A stretch of 64,000 nucleotides of DNA from Methanobrevibacter boviskoreani JH1 (GCF_000320505.1 NZ_BAGX02000020.1:166573-230572), one strand, 5' to 3'; positions 48,167-58,229 are shown, counted from the first letter of the stretch. Notes: a model not told the origin generated them from the sequence alone. Program-made: numbers and translations.

Positions 48167-49147
48167 CTATTTTTTAGATAACTTATCCATTAAACCAGAT
48201 TTTCTTGCATAGTGGAAAAGATACAATTGAACATATCCTGCATAATCACCGAACTCTTCCATTCCAAATTCCCTGATTTTTTTAACTGGAATACTTTGGT
48301 CATTATCAAAATATAGGTATGAAACTATTCTTTTAATCCAGACATCAGATGGAAAGGCTTCCCTAAAATTAAAACCATATAATAAAATACAATCAGCAAC
48401 TTTAGGACCTACACCTTTAATCTTGATTATCTCATTATATGCCTCATCATAGGACATATGATAAAAATCGTTGAGGTCCATTTCAAGTGTAAATATCTCA
48501 CTAGCCTGTTTAACATAAGGTACCCTATAACCTAATCCACAGGATTTAAGATTGTTAGTATAACATTCTATTTCCATCTGTCTATTGTCTGCCTCATATT
48601 CCTCCAGATTATTTTCATAAGCCTCCATCAATACCTCAGATGGTGGAAACTTATAGTACCTTCCAGATGGAAAAAGATATTCGTCTCCCCATATCTTCTT
48701 AATCTTATCAATGGTTTTAGTCCATCTTGCTATTGAGTTGTTTGATGAGGAGATAGATGCAATAATTGATTCAAAAGGATCAGCTGCAATGAAAAGTCTA
48801 AGACCTTTACAGAATTCTGCAGACGGAGCTAACTTCTCATCCTCTTTTAAATAATTGTAGAATTTACTTAAATCATAATCCAAATCGTAAATTCTATTTA
48901 CCTCGGATTTTATTTTAGATTCCAACTTATTTTTATCTATAATTGATTCATCAATAGCTGTTGGTATCTCATAATCCAGATTCATTGAATCAATATTGTT
49001 TTGGCTTAATTTCAAAAGAACGGGAATATTGTCTACAATAATTACATTGTTAAAACTATTAGATTCACAATCCAATCTCCATGGGGACTGTGATGTTTGA
49101 CCAGAATACTGGGTTAATTCTAAATCAATGAGATTATTAAAATTCAT
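48167..49147 (-). CDS. ogg: 8-oxoguanine DNA glycosylase/AP lyase (OGG1-like, HhH-GPD)
   Basis: A 326-residue base-excision repair enzyme. The helix-hairpin-helix motif IKGVGPKVADCILLYGF contains the catalytic Lys (GPKVADC as in OGG1), and the catalytic Asp follows in FPSDVWIKRI. The N-terminal beta domain (SGQTSQSPWRLD) and the overall length fit archaeal OGG1. It removes oxidised guanine and cuts the strand. It is a single gene 16 bases from hisF, on the same strand. Confidence 0.9.
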   Translation of the reverse strand: MNFNNLIDLELTQYSGQTSQSPWRLDCESNSFNNVIIVDNIPVLLKLSQNNIDSMNLDYEIPTAIDESIIDKNKLESKIKSEVNRIYDLDYDLSKFYNYLKEDEKLAPSAEFCKGLRLFIAADPFESIIASISSSNNSIARWTKTIDKIKKIWGDEYLFPSGRYYKFPPSEVLMEAYENNLEEYEADNRQMEIECYTNNLKSCGLGYRVPYVKQASEIFTLEMDLNDFYHMSYDEAYNEIIKIKGVGPKVADCILLYGFNFREAFPSDVWIKRIVSYLYFDNDQSIPVKKIREFGMEEFGDYAGYVQLYLFHYARKSGLMDKLSKK

Positions 49148-49163
49148 AGAACCACAAAATTAA

Positions 49164-50009
49164 TTATAACCTTACATTAATTCCGTTATTATTTAAATAT
49201 TCTTTTACGACTGGAACTGGATATTCACCGAAATGGAAAATACTTGCTGCTAAAGCTGCACTTACATCGGTTTCCTGAAATGCCTTTTTAATATCTTCCG
49301 GATTACCTACACCACCGGAAGCGATTACAGGAATATCGATTGCATCATTAATGGCTTTAGTTAAATCTAGATCATAACCCTCTTTAGTACCGTCTCCATC
49401 CATTGAGGTTAGAAGAATTTCACCGGCACCTCTACTTTCACATTCCTGGGCCCATGAAATCGCATCAATACCAGTGAATTCACGGCCTCCATATATACTA
49501 CAGTCAAACCAACAATAATCTGATTTGTCAGTAGATCTCGGATGTTTAATCTCAACTACATTTTTATCAGGTGCATCAGAAGGATTCTCAACATATCTTC
49601 TTTTTGCATCTATACCAATCACACATGCCTGTGAACCAACTACCTTTGATGCGTCATTTATCAAGTCAGGATTATGAATAGCTGCAGTATTAGTAGAACA
49701 TTTATCGGCTCCAGCTTTAAGCATTTTAATATAATCATCAACCTTCCTGATTCCACCACCTACACATATAGGTATGAAGACGTTTTCAGTCAATTTTTCA
49801 ATAACATCAGCCATAGTTTCCCGTCTTTCATGTGAAGCAGTAATGTCTAGAATAACAATCTCATCTGCTCCATCATTATAATACTTAGTAGCAAGTTCTA
49901 CAGGGTTCCCTGCATATTTAATCTCTTTAAACTCTACCCCCTTAACTACACGACCTTCAGGAACTTGTAGGTCACAGTCTAAACAAGGAATAATTCTTTT
50001 AGTTAACAT
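49164..50009 (-). CDS. hisF: Imidazole glycerol phosphate synthase subunit HisF
   Basis: A 281-residue (beta/alpha)8 cyclase of histidine synthesis, partner of HisH. The N-terminal [12 protein letters not shown] has the first catalytic Asp; the second is in CVIGIDAKR. Phosphate-binding GGGIR and [11 protein letters not shown] are present. An insertion after IDAKR makes it longer than the roughly 253 residues usual in bacteria. TTG at 50030 opens the frame, but the ATG at 50009 gives the family start. Confidence 0.95.
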   Translation of the reverse strand: MLTKRIIPCLDCDLQVPEGRVVKGVEFKEIKYAGNPVELATKYYNDGADEIVILDITASHERRETMADVIEKLTENVFIPICVGGGIRKVDDYIKMLKAGADKCSTNTAAIHNPDLINDASKVVGSQACVIGIDAKRRYVENPSDAPDKNVVEIKHPRSTDKSDYCWFDCSIYGGREFTGIDAISWAQECESRGAGEILLTSMDGDGTKEGYDLDLTKAINDAIDIPVIASGGVGNPEDIKKAFQETDVSAALAASIFHFGEYPVPVVKEYLNNNGINVRL

Positions 50010-50273
50010 AATAACAGAACCTATAATCAATTATTAAAATATATCTTTCTAATAGTATAAAAAATATTATATTGATTTTAGATAAAAATAAGAAATACAA
50101 TATCAATTTTATATTTAAAAATAAGAATTAAAAGAATATTATTAAATTATAAATAATCTATTAAGAAATAATTAAACTTTTCAAGATACTTTAGTACATG
50201 TAATTTTAATTAATTGTTAAAGATTAAAACAAGATTTATTAATTATAAAAGAGAAAATTATTAATGTTAGATT

Positions 50274-50347
50274 GGTCCTATGGTCTAGTCTGGAATGACG
50301 CGGGACTTCGGATCCCGAGGCCGGGGGTTCAAATCCCCCTAGGTCCG
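50274..50347 (+). tRNA. tRNA-Arg (TCG)
   Basis: A cloverleaf of 74 bases. Anticodon stem CGGGA/TCCCG, loop CTTCGGA (anticodon TCG), T arm GGGGGTTCAAATCCCCC, discriminator G. The acceptor arms GGTCCTA and TAGGTCC pair except for a U-U mismatch at the third position, which is unusual. It would decode CGA and related arginine codons. Confidence 0.92.
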
Positions 50348-50386
50348 CTTTAATGACTGTTTTTAAAAAGAATTATCAATAAAATT

Positions 50387-52252
50387 TTATTTAATCAATT
50401 TTACATACTCATTTTCTACAATAGCTTCTTTAAAAAAGTCAGGAACTAATGATTTATATAAAGGACTTTTAAATAGCATTGTAATATCCTTATCTAAAAT
50501 ATATGTAGTACAGGAATCATCCTCAGCTCTCATTCCCCTACCATAAGCCTGCATAATGGTCATGACAGTCTTGTAGGCATACCATCTTTTATCCCTTCTC
50601 TGCCTCATATTTATTTGTTTATCTCCAAGATATGGGAATGGCACCTTATAGATTATCTGGAAACGGCATTTATCATAAGGTAAGTCTACACCTTCACTCA
50701 TTGATGGGGAGACTAACACCAATGGATTATCATCATTTTCAAAATAGTCCAAAACCCTCTGTCTATTTAAAGAAGTATGTGATATTAATCTAGAGTTTGG
50801 AATATTTTGTGTAATGAAACGTGAATTTTGATAACTATGGGTGTGAATCAGTCCCTTATCATCAGGATGCTTTCTTAAAATATCATTTATAACCGGAATC
50901 ATCTTAGGGGCAGTGTCCTTAATTCTATTTTTAGACATCTTTCCTACAAGTTTAAGTTCGATAGGTCTTTTTGAAGCTGGAAAAGGACTGTCCACTTTAA
51001 TGTAGTATACCTCGTTATCCTTAAGACCTAACCATTTTGTAAACATCTTATGAGATAAGATTGTAGCACTCATAAATATACAAACATCACCATATTTTAA
51101 AAGATTGTCTTTAGCATAGTGATTTACCCTAAGCGGTTTAAATGACACGGCCTCCTCATTTGCATCAATGACCCAATTTTTAGGTTCCTTTTCAAGATGG
51201 TCCCTTAATGATTTTAATCTACTTGTGGTACTTCTAATCCTTTCCACTTTGTTTATAGGTAATTCCTTAAGGTCCACATCCTGATATGCCTCATATAAAG
51301 ATTCAATCTCCAAAATCCAGTCTTCAACACTGCCGTCCTTTAAAGTATTCTCGGAGATATGTTTTTTAATATCCTTTTCAAGTCTTTGATTAGATAGGGT
51401 TAACTCTAAACTTTTCATTAGTTTATTTTCAATATTATGGGCCTCATCTAGAATGAGAAGTGACCTTACACCAAAATGCTTTACATAGTTTAACTCAAGA
51501 AAGGCATAATCGTAATTCATCAAGGTTATTGGAGAATTAATAGCATCGGCCTTTTGTTGCCAATAATTGCAGTGGTTTTCAGTGTTGAAATATATCTGAT
51601 TACCGAAGGAATCTTCAAAGGCCTCGGTTCCAGACAAGGTTGGATTTTTACTTATTGAAAATGGGCAAAAGAACTTTTTAGAATTAATGGTGGTTTTACA
51701 TACACCCATATCACAGGTTACCTCATCACCACCCATAAGACATGAGAAGTTACCTCTTCCTTTAACAAGTGGAAAGTCGAATTCCCTTGCATATTGATTC
51801 TGTAGTTGTTTAGTCATGGTAAGGATATAAGCAGATTGATACATACGTGCCAAGGTTGAGGCAATAGCGGATTTACCTGTACCGGTACCTGCCTCCAGAA
51901 TAATATATTTATAACCTTTTGAAATTGCATCCTCTATTTCCTGAATGATTTCCAATTGTCCTTGCCTTGGACTTTCAAAGGGAAAATTCTCAATAATATC
52001 ATCACTAATATATGGATATTTATCTTTAAGATATTCTATTCTATCATCACTTAATCTATGGTCTTCAATAGAATATACTCCCGGAATATCATTGATAAGT
52101 GGAGATTTTGTTTTTTTCCTTGTATCCATGTATTGCAATAAATCATTAGATTTATTATTCTTTGAAGAATTATTATTACTATTCTTGTTATTTTCACAGA
52201 CACAATTAGATTTTAACATTCCACATTTAGGGCAAAAAAGAGAATCATTCAT
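50387..52252 (-). CDS. XPD/DinG-family iron-sulfur DNA helicase
   Basis: A 621-residue superfamily 2 helicase. It starts with a small zinc motif CPKCGMLKSNCVC. Walker A is EAGTGTGKSAIA and motif II is LDEAHNIE. Between them four cysteines (FSCLM, EVTCDMG, VCKTT, KFFCPF) fit the XPD-type 4Fe-4S cluster. The C-terminal motifs SPSMSEGVDLP and MQAYGRGMRAEDD follow. It unwinds DNA 5'-3' in repair. The N-terminal zinc motif and a Ser/Asn-rich stretch (residues 20-35) are extras on the usual XPD plan. Confidence 0.92.
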   Translation of the reverse strand: MNDSLFCPKCGMLKSNCVCENNKNSNNNSSKNNKSNDLLQYMDTRKKTKSPLINDIPGVYSIEDHRLSDDRIEYLKDKYPYISDDIIENFPFESPRQGQLEIIQEIEDAISKGYKYIILEAGTGTGKSAIASTLARMYQSAYILTMTKQLQNQYAREFDFPLVKGRGNFSCLMGGDEVTCDMGVCKTTINSKKFFCPFSISKNPTLSGTEAFEDSFGNQIYFNTENHCNYWQQKADAINSPITLMNYDYAFLELNYVKHFGVRSLLILDEAHNIENKLMKSLELTLSNQRLEKDIKKHISENTLKDGSVEDWILEIESLYEAYQDVDLKELPINKVERIRSTTSRLKSLRDHLEKEPKNWVIDANEEAVSFKPLRVNHYAKDNLLKYGDVCIFMSATILSHKMFTKWLGLKDNEVYYIKVDSPFPASKRPIELKLVGKMSKNRIKDTAPKMIPVINDILRKHPDDKGLIHTHSYQNSRFITQNIPNSRLISHTSLNRQRVLDYFENDDNPLVLVSPSMSEGVDLPYDKCRFQIIYKVPFPYLGDKQINMRQRRDKRWYAYKTVMTIMQAYGRGMRAEDDSCTTYILDKDITMLFKSPLYKSLVPDFFKEAIVENEYVKLIK

Positions 52253-52438
52253 AGATTAATATTGGATATATTATTTTATAAATATTATGAGTGTCCAATT
52301 GAAAAATAATATTTAATAGTTTAAAGTTAGATTTAATATTAATAAGAAATAATAATTTATATATAAACTAAAGATTTAAAAAATCAGACTAATTTTACGA
52401 TTATATTAAAATAGTTAATAAGCATTATAGGTGATAAT

Positions 52439-53135
52439 ATGGAAAATAAAGGTAAGTTATATGGAATTGGTGTAGGACCTGGGGATATGGAACTATTAAC
52501 CTTAAAAGCTGCAAGAATCCTTAAGGAAGTAGATGTTATATGTGCACCACATGCAGGGGCAGAAAAGGAAAGCATTGCATTATCCATAATACAACCATTG
52601 TTAGATGAAAGAGAAAAAAAGGCCATGGTTGTACAACCCCTATTTCCAATGAAGGAAGATGTAAACCACCTTAAAAAACATTGGATGGAAGCGGCATTTA
52701 TCATCTCAGATTATCTAAACCATGGAAAGGATGTGGCATTTATTACTTTAGGTGATCCGTCAATCTTCTCAACATTTACATATGTACAAAAAAAATCTTG
52801 ATGGAAAATATGATATCGAAGTTGTTCCAGGAATAACATCATTTACAGCATGTGCAGCTGCAATTGGAGAACCTTTAGTTGAAAAGGATGAGACATTAAC
52901 CATTGTACCGAAAATAGATAAGAGCATTAAGGACATTATTGATAAGTCTGACAATTTCGTATTTATGAAAACATCAAGAAACTCTAGAAAGGTTGAAAAT
53001 AAGATTCTAAAAGATCCTAGAGAGAAAACCGTCTACTCTGTAGAAAATTGTACTATGGAAGATGAAAAAATAGTCGAGGGATTCTCAAATGAAAAACCTT
53101 ATTTAACTACCACAATAGTTAAATTCAAGAATTAA
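52439..53135 (+). pseudogene. cbiL: Cobalt-factor II C20-methyltransferase CbiL, split by a frameshift
   Basis: A SAM-dependent methyltransferase of cobamide synthesis. The first frame (52439-52801) carries GIGVGPGDMELLTLKA and LGDPSIFSTFTYVQKKS, then stops. The second frame (coding to 53135) continues NLDGKYDIEVVPGITSFTACAA. The break is in an A8 run (52788-52795); with seven A the protein reads through as 231 residues, the normal CbiL length. The start has AGGTGAT upstream. All other family features are intact, so the frameshift is recent, a sequencing error, or tolerated by slippage. Cobamides are needed for methanogenic methyl transfer, making a dead gene surprising. Confidence 0.88.
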
Positions 53136-53462
53136 AAACATTTTTAATATTTTTAAAATAATTAATTCTTATTTAAAACTATTCTTAAAGTAATTAATTT
53201 TTATATAGATACCTTCAAAATTTAATTTTTGTATAAATATTTTAAAATATTATATTTTACATTGAAGATGGATAAAATCCTAATTAAAATCCCATTTTAC
53301 TTTAAAACTTAGAAAAATTAGCTAAAATTCAATCTCTTAAATAGATTATATTTAAAATAGAAAAAATAGTCCAAAACTCTTTTTATGAAAATTTTAGGTT
53401 TAGTGAATTTTATAAAATAAAAAAAAATGAATAAAGAATTTATTCATTTTAAAAAAATAACT
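53136..53462. other. AT-rich convergent intergenic region
   Basis: Both neighbouring genes end here. Only AT-rich DNA with T and A runs is seen, suitable for transcription ends on both strands. A duplicated TAATTAATTyTTATwTA-like segment occurs near 53157 and 53192. Confidence 0.4.
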
Positions 53463-54284
53463 TTATTTAGAAACATCTTGTACAAATGAATATACTTCAC
53501 CTTTAGGTTCAATTAAGAAAGTACAACATTCATCTCCCATTGTATAACATTTTACCTCGGTAACGTCAACCTTTGAGTTAAAATAAGATGACATTAATGC
53601 TTCCAAAATTCCGGAATCTAAGAAACATGCAGGTTTTCCTGTCTTTGGAAGTAAATAGCATTCAAAACAATCAACAGATGTAACTGTAATAATATCTCCA
53701 ATTTCTATTGTAAGTTTACCTAACCCATTATCTGACCAAAATTGAGCAATGTTATTGAGGAATTGTTCAAAATCCTCATTATAAACTTGATCAAATAAAG
53801 ATAAACCAATTTTCAAACCAGCCTCATGTAAAATTGGATCTATATTAATTCCTTCTTGAATCAAGGTAGTTCTTAAGGTATGGAACAGCAGTGATGAGAA
53901 TTCAAAACCATTATCATTCTCTATAATGTTTTTAACAATATAATCCGTTTTATTTTCATCTAATTTTTTAGGTTCTGAATGATTAACTTCCCCTACAAAT
54001 TTAGAAGATATATAAAAGACCTTTTTACGATTGTCATTAGGATTTAATTTATAATCAATAATCCCATCCTCTCGTAAAGCTTTTAAGTGAACTGAAATTG
54101 TAGATTTAGACCTACCGGTATTGGTAACAATTTCATCAAATTCCATGTCACTGTTTTTTAACAATTCCAAGATAGTTAATTTAACTGGACTTTTTATAAC
54201 ACTTACAGATGCACTTCCGTCTGTTTTAGCATATATTTGAACAGGTTTTTCTTTATTCAGCTGTTTTACATTATTGCCTAACAT
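53463..54284 (-). CDS. msvR: MsvR-like redox regulator (winged helix plus V4R domain)
   Basis: A 273-residue regulator. Residues about 28-100 form an ArsR-type winged helix (IKSPVKLTILELLKNSDM, TGRSKSTISVHLKALREDGII). The C-terminal half is a V4R domain with cysteines in VDCFECYL, KPACFL, VKCYTMGDECCTF. This is the plan of MsvR, the methanogen-specific redox-sensing regulator that in Methanothermobacter represses its own gene and the adjacent fpaA oxidase operon. Here fprA and rubrerythrin lie 1.8 kb away, with one methyltransferase gene between. AAGGGAAT precedes the ATG. Confidence 0.88.
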   Translation of the reverse strand: MLGNNVKQLNKEKPVQIYAKTDGSASVSVIKSPVKLTILELLKNSDMEFDEIVTNTGRSKSTISVHLKALREDGIIDYKLNPNDNRKKVFYISSKFVGEVNHSEPKKLDENKTDYIVKNIIENDNGFEFSSLLFHTLRTTLIQEGINIDPILHEAGLKIGLSLFDQVYNEDFEQFLNNIAQFWSDNGLGKLTIEIGDIITVTSVDCFECYLLPKTGKPACFLDSGILEALMSSYFNSKVDVTEVKCYTMGDECCTFLIEPKGEVYSFVQDVSK

Positions 54285-54430
54285 AAGTATTCCCTTCTTA
54301 TTCTTTAAATTATATATTAAATTAACATAAACAATTAAGTTAAAAAACTGAAATTTAACCTATTAGCTAATAAATTTTATATATCTATTAACATATTTAT
54401 TTTACTAATATTTAAATATTGTTTTATCTT

Positions 54431-54447
54431 ATACAAACAGTTTGTAT
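54431..54447. promoter_or_regulatory. 17-bp palindrome upstream of msvR
   Basis: ATACAAACAGTTTGTAT has perfect 8-base arms around a central A. It lies about 150 bases before the msvR start and some 50 bases upstream of the likely TATA box (minus strand, near 54375-54384). It is not the known MsvR half-site sequence, so a different factor or chance is possible. Confidence 0.4.
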
Positions 54448-54562
54448 GATTACTATCAAATATTTTAAAAAATTAAACAGTATAAGAACAAGAAATAACT
54501 TGAAAAGAATAAAAATCATAATAAAAAATGTGTTAAATTGACAAGAAAAGGAAAAATAGATA

Positions 54563-55535
54563 TTAAAACCATTTAACAAACTTATATTTTTCTGTTAAGA
54601 TAATACATTGAGTTTTAAGTCCCTTAGTAACGAATTTATCAAACCTGATATTCTCCTTATTTAAAAGCTCCTCAACATGTTTGATTGTGTTTTGCTCACC
54701 TATCCTATCATAATCATCAATTATAATTATAAACTCATCGGCAAGATTCTCTGGAATTAAATCCCAAATATTAGTTCTTGAATATGTAGAGCTTTTAATC
54801 GGAGGATAATCAATAAATCCCTGTGGACCGTCAATAATAATCAAGTCAAATTTCTCATCCTTAAGTATTTTATCCAGATTTTTATATCTGTTACTTTCAA
54901 TGGTTTTATTAGGGATTTCTAAGGATTCATCAATAACAACCCTTTCAATATCACACTGTATTATATTGGCATTATCAGGAATCTCTATATTTTTTGAGAA
55001 ACTATCTATCCAGACCTGATCTCCTTCAATTGTTGTTAGGTTTGAAAATTTGAAATAATCAGCATACTGTGTAGTGAGTTTTGTAGTCTGACCTAGACCC
55101 ATCTCCAATATATTAACAGGTTTCATCTCATCTAAAATTCTATATAAAATATATATAAATGAATAGTTAGAAGCTGCATTTATCAGGGAAAAGTTCTTAG
55201 ATTTTAACCACCTGGATTCTTTTATAGTATCATGAAATACAAATGCATAATTGTTTTCTAAATTTCTTAATCTCTCATTTTTCAAATCGTTTTTTAAACT
55301 ATTTATTAGGGATTTATTATTGTCTACACTATTTTTAATCCCTTCATTGTCCTTTGATAATTTTTTAAATTCATTATTGAATGAATGAATTTCTTCAGAT
55401 TTTTCATTTAAGCTTGATTTAAGCTTTTTGTTTTCATTTTTTAAATTTTCATTTTCTTTAATTAAATTAAAGTAATTATTTTTATAGTATAGGTAACTAT
55501 TACTTTTATTTAAAATCTTTTCAAAAAAATGACAT
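54563..55535 (-). pseudogene. Coiled-coil plus SAM-methyltransferase-like protein, start region frameshifted
   Basis: The intact frame (to 55534) encodes a coiled coil (KENENLKNENKKLKSSLNEK and following) joined to a class I methyltransferase-like domain: ILEMGLGQTTKLTTQYA, TTIEGDQVWIDSF, FDLIIIDGPQGFIDYPP, DEFIIIIDDYDR. This frame has no ATG or GTG upstream of a TTG at 55285. A clear start, ATG at 55533-55535 behind GGGGTAAT, is one base out of frame. The break is an A7 run (55523-55529); with six A the protein reads MSFFEKILNKSN and is 323 residues long. Substrate unknown. Coiled-coil methyltransferases of this type often sit with surface-glycan genes. It separates msvR from fprA. Confidence 0.75.
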
Positions 55536-56034
55536 CAAATTACCCCTAAAACTTATTCCAAGAAAATTACTATTAAACCTTAAATGTGCATATATCTAAT
55601 AAAAAAAACAATCTTAGAAATTGTTTAAAATAATTATCTTCCTATTAAATAATTATTATATATACAATTAAGTAAAAAAAAATATACTACTATTCACTTT
55701 TATCTAATTACTAACTTATTTAGTTTACCATTATACAAATTTGCTTTACATATTTCAAGTCATATTGATTTAAGAAAAGTGTTTTTATAAAATTATTAAA
55801 TAAATGTATTAAAAGTTTAAAAATCCCTTAAATCTATAACTATTCCTTATAATAACAAGTTTAAATCAGTGAAATCTCAGTAAAAATATATAATCAAGTG
55901 ATTAATTTTCTTAAATGAAGATTGATTACAAAAAAGATACTTTTTTTGAAACAACTTATTTTATTAAATATAATTCTAAAAAAATTTCATACAAATATTG
56001 TAAATTGTTTCTTAGGATTTGGATAAACAAAAAG
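55536..56034. other. AT-rich divergent intergenic region before fprA
   Basis: About 500 bases with no supported gene. The left end holds the putative ribosome binding site and promoter of the methyltransferase gene. The right end leads into the fprA promoter. An antisense open frame here is not credible. Confidence 0.45.
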
Positions 56035-56042
56035 TTTATATA
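56035..56042 (+). promoter_or_regulatory. TATA box of fprA
   Basis: TTTATATA, a perfect archaeal box A, lies 76 bases before the fprA ATG. It predicts a start site near 56066-56068. Confidence 0.7.
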
Positions 56043-56067
56043 ATACAATAGATAATTTAAAATTAAT

Positions 56068-56085
56068 GTTCGATAAAATACGAAC
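56068..56085 (+). promoter_or_regulatory. Candidate MsvR operator at the fprA start site
   Basis: GTTCGATAAAATACGAAC is an inverted repeat (GTTCG...CGAAC). It matches the reported MsvR motif TTCGTAN4TACGAA in spacing and in every position except an A/T swap in the left arm. It overlaps the predicted transcription start, so a bound repressor would block RNA polymerase. Confidence 0.7.
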
Positions 56086-56117
56086 ATACCTATTATAAAA
56101 ATCGAATATGTGATAAA

Positions 56118-57353
56118 ATGAATGCAAAAGCAAAGAAAATCGGCGAAGGAGTTTACTGGATTGGTGTAATTGACTGGGATATTAGAACCTACCATGGATA
56201 TACATTAGATGGAACCACTTACAATGCATATCTCGTATTTGGAGAAGATAAAAATGTTGTAATCGATAATGCTTATCCTGGTAAAACCGAGGAAATCATG
56301 GCACGTTTAGACGATGCATTTGAACAAGAAGGAAAGGATGTTAAGGTAGATGTAATCGTCCAAAACCATGTTGAAAAAGATCATAGTGGAGTTTTATATG
56401 ATTTACATAAAAGATTCCCTGAAGCACCTGTATACTGTAGTGAAATTGCAGTAAAAGGATTATTAAAACACTACCCAAAATTAGAAGGTACTAACTTCGT
56501 AACAGTAGGTACTGGAGATACATTAGATATTGGTGGAAGAACTTTAGCATTCTTAGATGCTTTCTTACTCCACTGGCCAGATAGTATGTTTACATTACTC
56601 GTTGAAGATGGAATCTTATTCCCTAATGACGCATTTGGTCAACACTTATGTTACTCTAAAAGATTCGATTACGAAATCCCTGAAGAGGTACTTATGGATG
56701 GAGCAAAAAAATTCTATGCTAACCTAATCACTCCACTTTCAAAATTAGTACTTAAAAAATTCAATGAAATCATCGACTTAGATTTACTTGACAAAATTAA
56801 AATGATTGCACCGTCCCACGGTCAAATATGGACCGACCCAATGAAAATCATAAATGCATATAGTAACTGGGCTACTGGAAAAGCTGCAGAAGATAAGGTA
56901 ACCATCGTATATGATACAATGCACTACTCAACCCAAGCTATGGCTCATGAAATTGCAGAAGGTGCAATGGCAGAAGGTTTCGATGTTGAAATGTTCTACC
57001 TACACGAAGATGAAAGAAGTGAAATTGTTAAGAGTATATTAACAAGTAAGGCAGTGGCTATTGGTGATCCAACCATAAATGATGTACCATACCCAAGTAT
57101 TGGAGATATCATGTACTACTTAAAAGGTTTACACTTCAACAGAACCGGATTCGAAAGGGCTGCTGTTACCTTTGGTTCCATGGGAGGAAAAGGTGGAACC
57201 CCTGAATTCTTAGCTAAAGAATTAGCTGACTGTGGTTTCAATGTAATTGATACCGAAGAAATCTACTATGTTCCAACTGAAGAAGAAAAAGTTAACAGTT
57301 TTGAATTAGGTAGAAAATTAGCTCAAGAAGCTAAAAAAATCAATATTGAATAA
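56118..57353 (+). CDS. fprA: F420H2 oxidase FprA (A-type flavoprotein, flavodiiron)
   Basis: A 411-residue flavodiiron protein reducing O2 to water with F420H2. The N-terminal metallo-beta-lactamase domain keeps the di-iron ligands ([26 protein letters not shown]). The C-terminal flavodoxin domain has [25 protein letters not shown] and [19 protein letters not shown] stands before the ATG. It belongs to the MsvR-controlled oxidative-stress locus; a rubrerythrin gene follows after a terminator. Confidence 0.96.
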   Translation: MNAKAKKIGEGVYWIGVIDWDIRTYHGYTLDGTTYNAYLVFGEDKNVVIDNAYPGKTEEIMARLDDAFEQEGKDVKVDVIVQNHVEKDHSGVLYDLHKRFPEAPVYCSEIAVKGLLKHYPKLEGTNFVTVGTGDTLDIGGRTLAFLDAFLLHWPDSMFTLLVEDGILFPNDAFGQHLCYSKRFDYEIPEEVLMDGAKKFYANLITPLSKLVLKKFNEIIDLDLLDKIKMIAPSHGQIWTDPMKIINAYSNWATGKAAEDKVTIVYDTMHYSTQAMAHEIAEGAMAEGFDVEMFYLHEDERSEIVKSILTSKAVAIGDPTINDVPYPSIGDIMYYLKGLHFNRTGFERAAVTFGSMGGKGGTPEFLAKELADCGFNVIDTEEIYYVPTEEEKVNSFELGRKLAQEAKKINIE

Positions 57354-57366
57354 ATATTTTAATAAA

Positions 57367-57400
57367 AAGGGGTTTTTTAACCCTTTATTTAATTTTTATT
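57367..57400 (+). terminator. Hairpin plus T-rich terminator after fprA
   Basis: The stem AAGGGGTT/AACCCTTT around TTTT (57367-57386, one G-U pair) is followed by ATTTAATTTTTATT. It implies that fprA and the next gene are largely separate transcripts. Confidence 0.75.
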
Positions 57401-57449
57401 AAAACTTTAAATATATAAAATAACTATTTATAATTAAGAGGTAATATTT

Positions 57450-57863
57450 ATGGTAAAATATATTCATAAGATTGGTACCACAGTAGGTACAGATGTAGAA
57501 AAAGAAGTAGCAGGAAACTTTTCCGGAGAAACACAAGAAGTAGGTATTTACTTAGCAATGTCTAGACAAGCATCTAGAGAAGGTTACGGCGAATTAGCTG
57601 AAGTATTCAAAAGATTAGCTCATGAAGAAGCTGAACATGCTGCAAGATTTGCAGAAATGAATGCTGTAATCAAACCAACTTTAAAAGAAAATATTGACAT
57701 GATGTTAGATGGTGAACAAAAAGCTAATGTAGAAAAAAGAGAGGCTTCTGAAAAAGCACAAGCAGCTGGACTTGAAGATGCAGCTGACTTCTTCAGAGAA
57801 AGTTCCAAAGACGAAGGACGTCATGCTAAAATTTTAGAAGGAATTGTTGAAAGATATTTCTAA
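57450..57863 (+). CDS. Rubrerythrin-like diiron protein (no rubredoxin domain)
   Basis: A 137-residue ferritin-like four-helix protein. Diiron ligands are visible in [28 protein letters not shown] and [12 protein letters not shown]. The C-terminal rubredoxin domain of classical rubrerythrins is absent, so it needs an external electron donor. It likely reduces hydrogen peroxide. GAGGTAAT precedes the ATG. It is placed right after fprA, consistent with oxygen defence, though with its own promoter. Confidence 0.93.
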   Translation: MVKYIHKIGTTVGTDVEKEVAGNFSGETQEVGIYLAMSRQASREGYGELAEVFKRLAHEEAEHAARFAEMNAVIKPTLKENIDMMLDGEQKANVEKREASEKAQAAGLEDAADFFRESSKDEGRHAKILEGIVERYF

Positions 57864-58229
57864 ATATCTTTTAATTTCTCATTATTTTCATATTTTTAAT
57901 TAACTAATTTTAAAAATTACTAGAATATCTGAAAATAAACTAATTCTTACTAATCTTAAAAACAAAAAATACTTTCACACTATTTTAATCCAACTACTTT
58001 TTTTTATGAAATCATAAGCAAAATAGGTTTATTAATTAATTATTATTATATTAATTGATTTAGGGAAAGATAGCTTTAAAATGATTTAGATTAAGATAAA
58101 ATTTCATAAAATATTAATATTAAATATTAAATATTATTATACACAAACTATATTCTTTAAAGATTAAAAAAAATTAATTTTAATCTAGATTTTATTTAAT
58201 TTAATATAATCAGTTTCTTTCGTGATATT
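57864..58229. other. AT-rich intergenic region
   Basis: T-rich sequence right after the rubrerythrin stop probably ends that transcript. The remainder is AT-rich and should contain the promoter of the protease gene. ATTAATATTAAATATTAAATATTATTATAC near 58110-58142 is a short simple repeat. Confidence 0.45.

Noticed and set aside
55956-56195. Antisense open frame covering the fprA start and promoter
   Set aside because: It overlaps the conserved start of FprA, its operator and its TATA box, and its sequence looks like translated AT-rich DNA.
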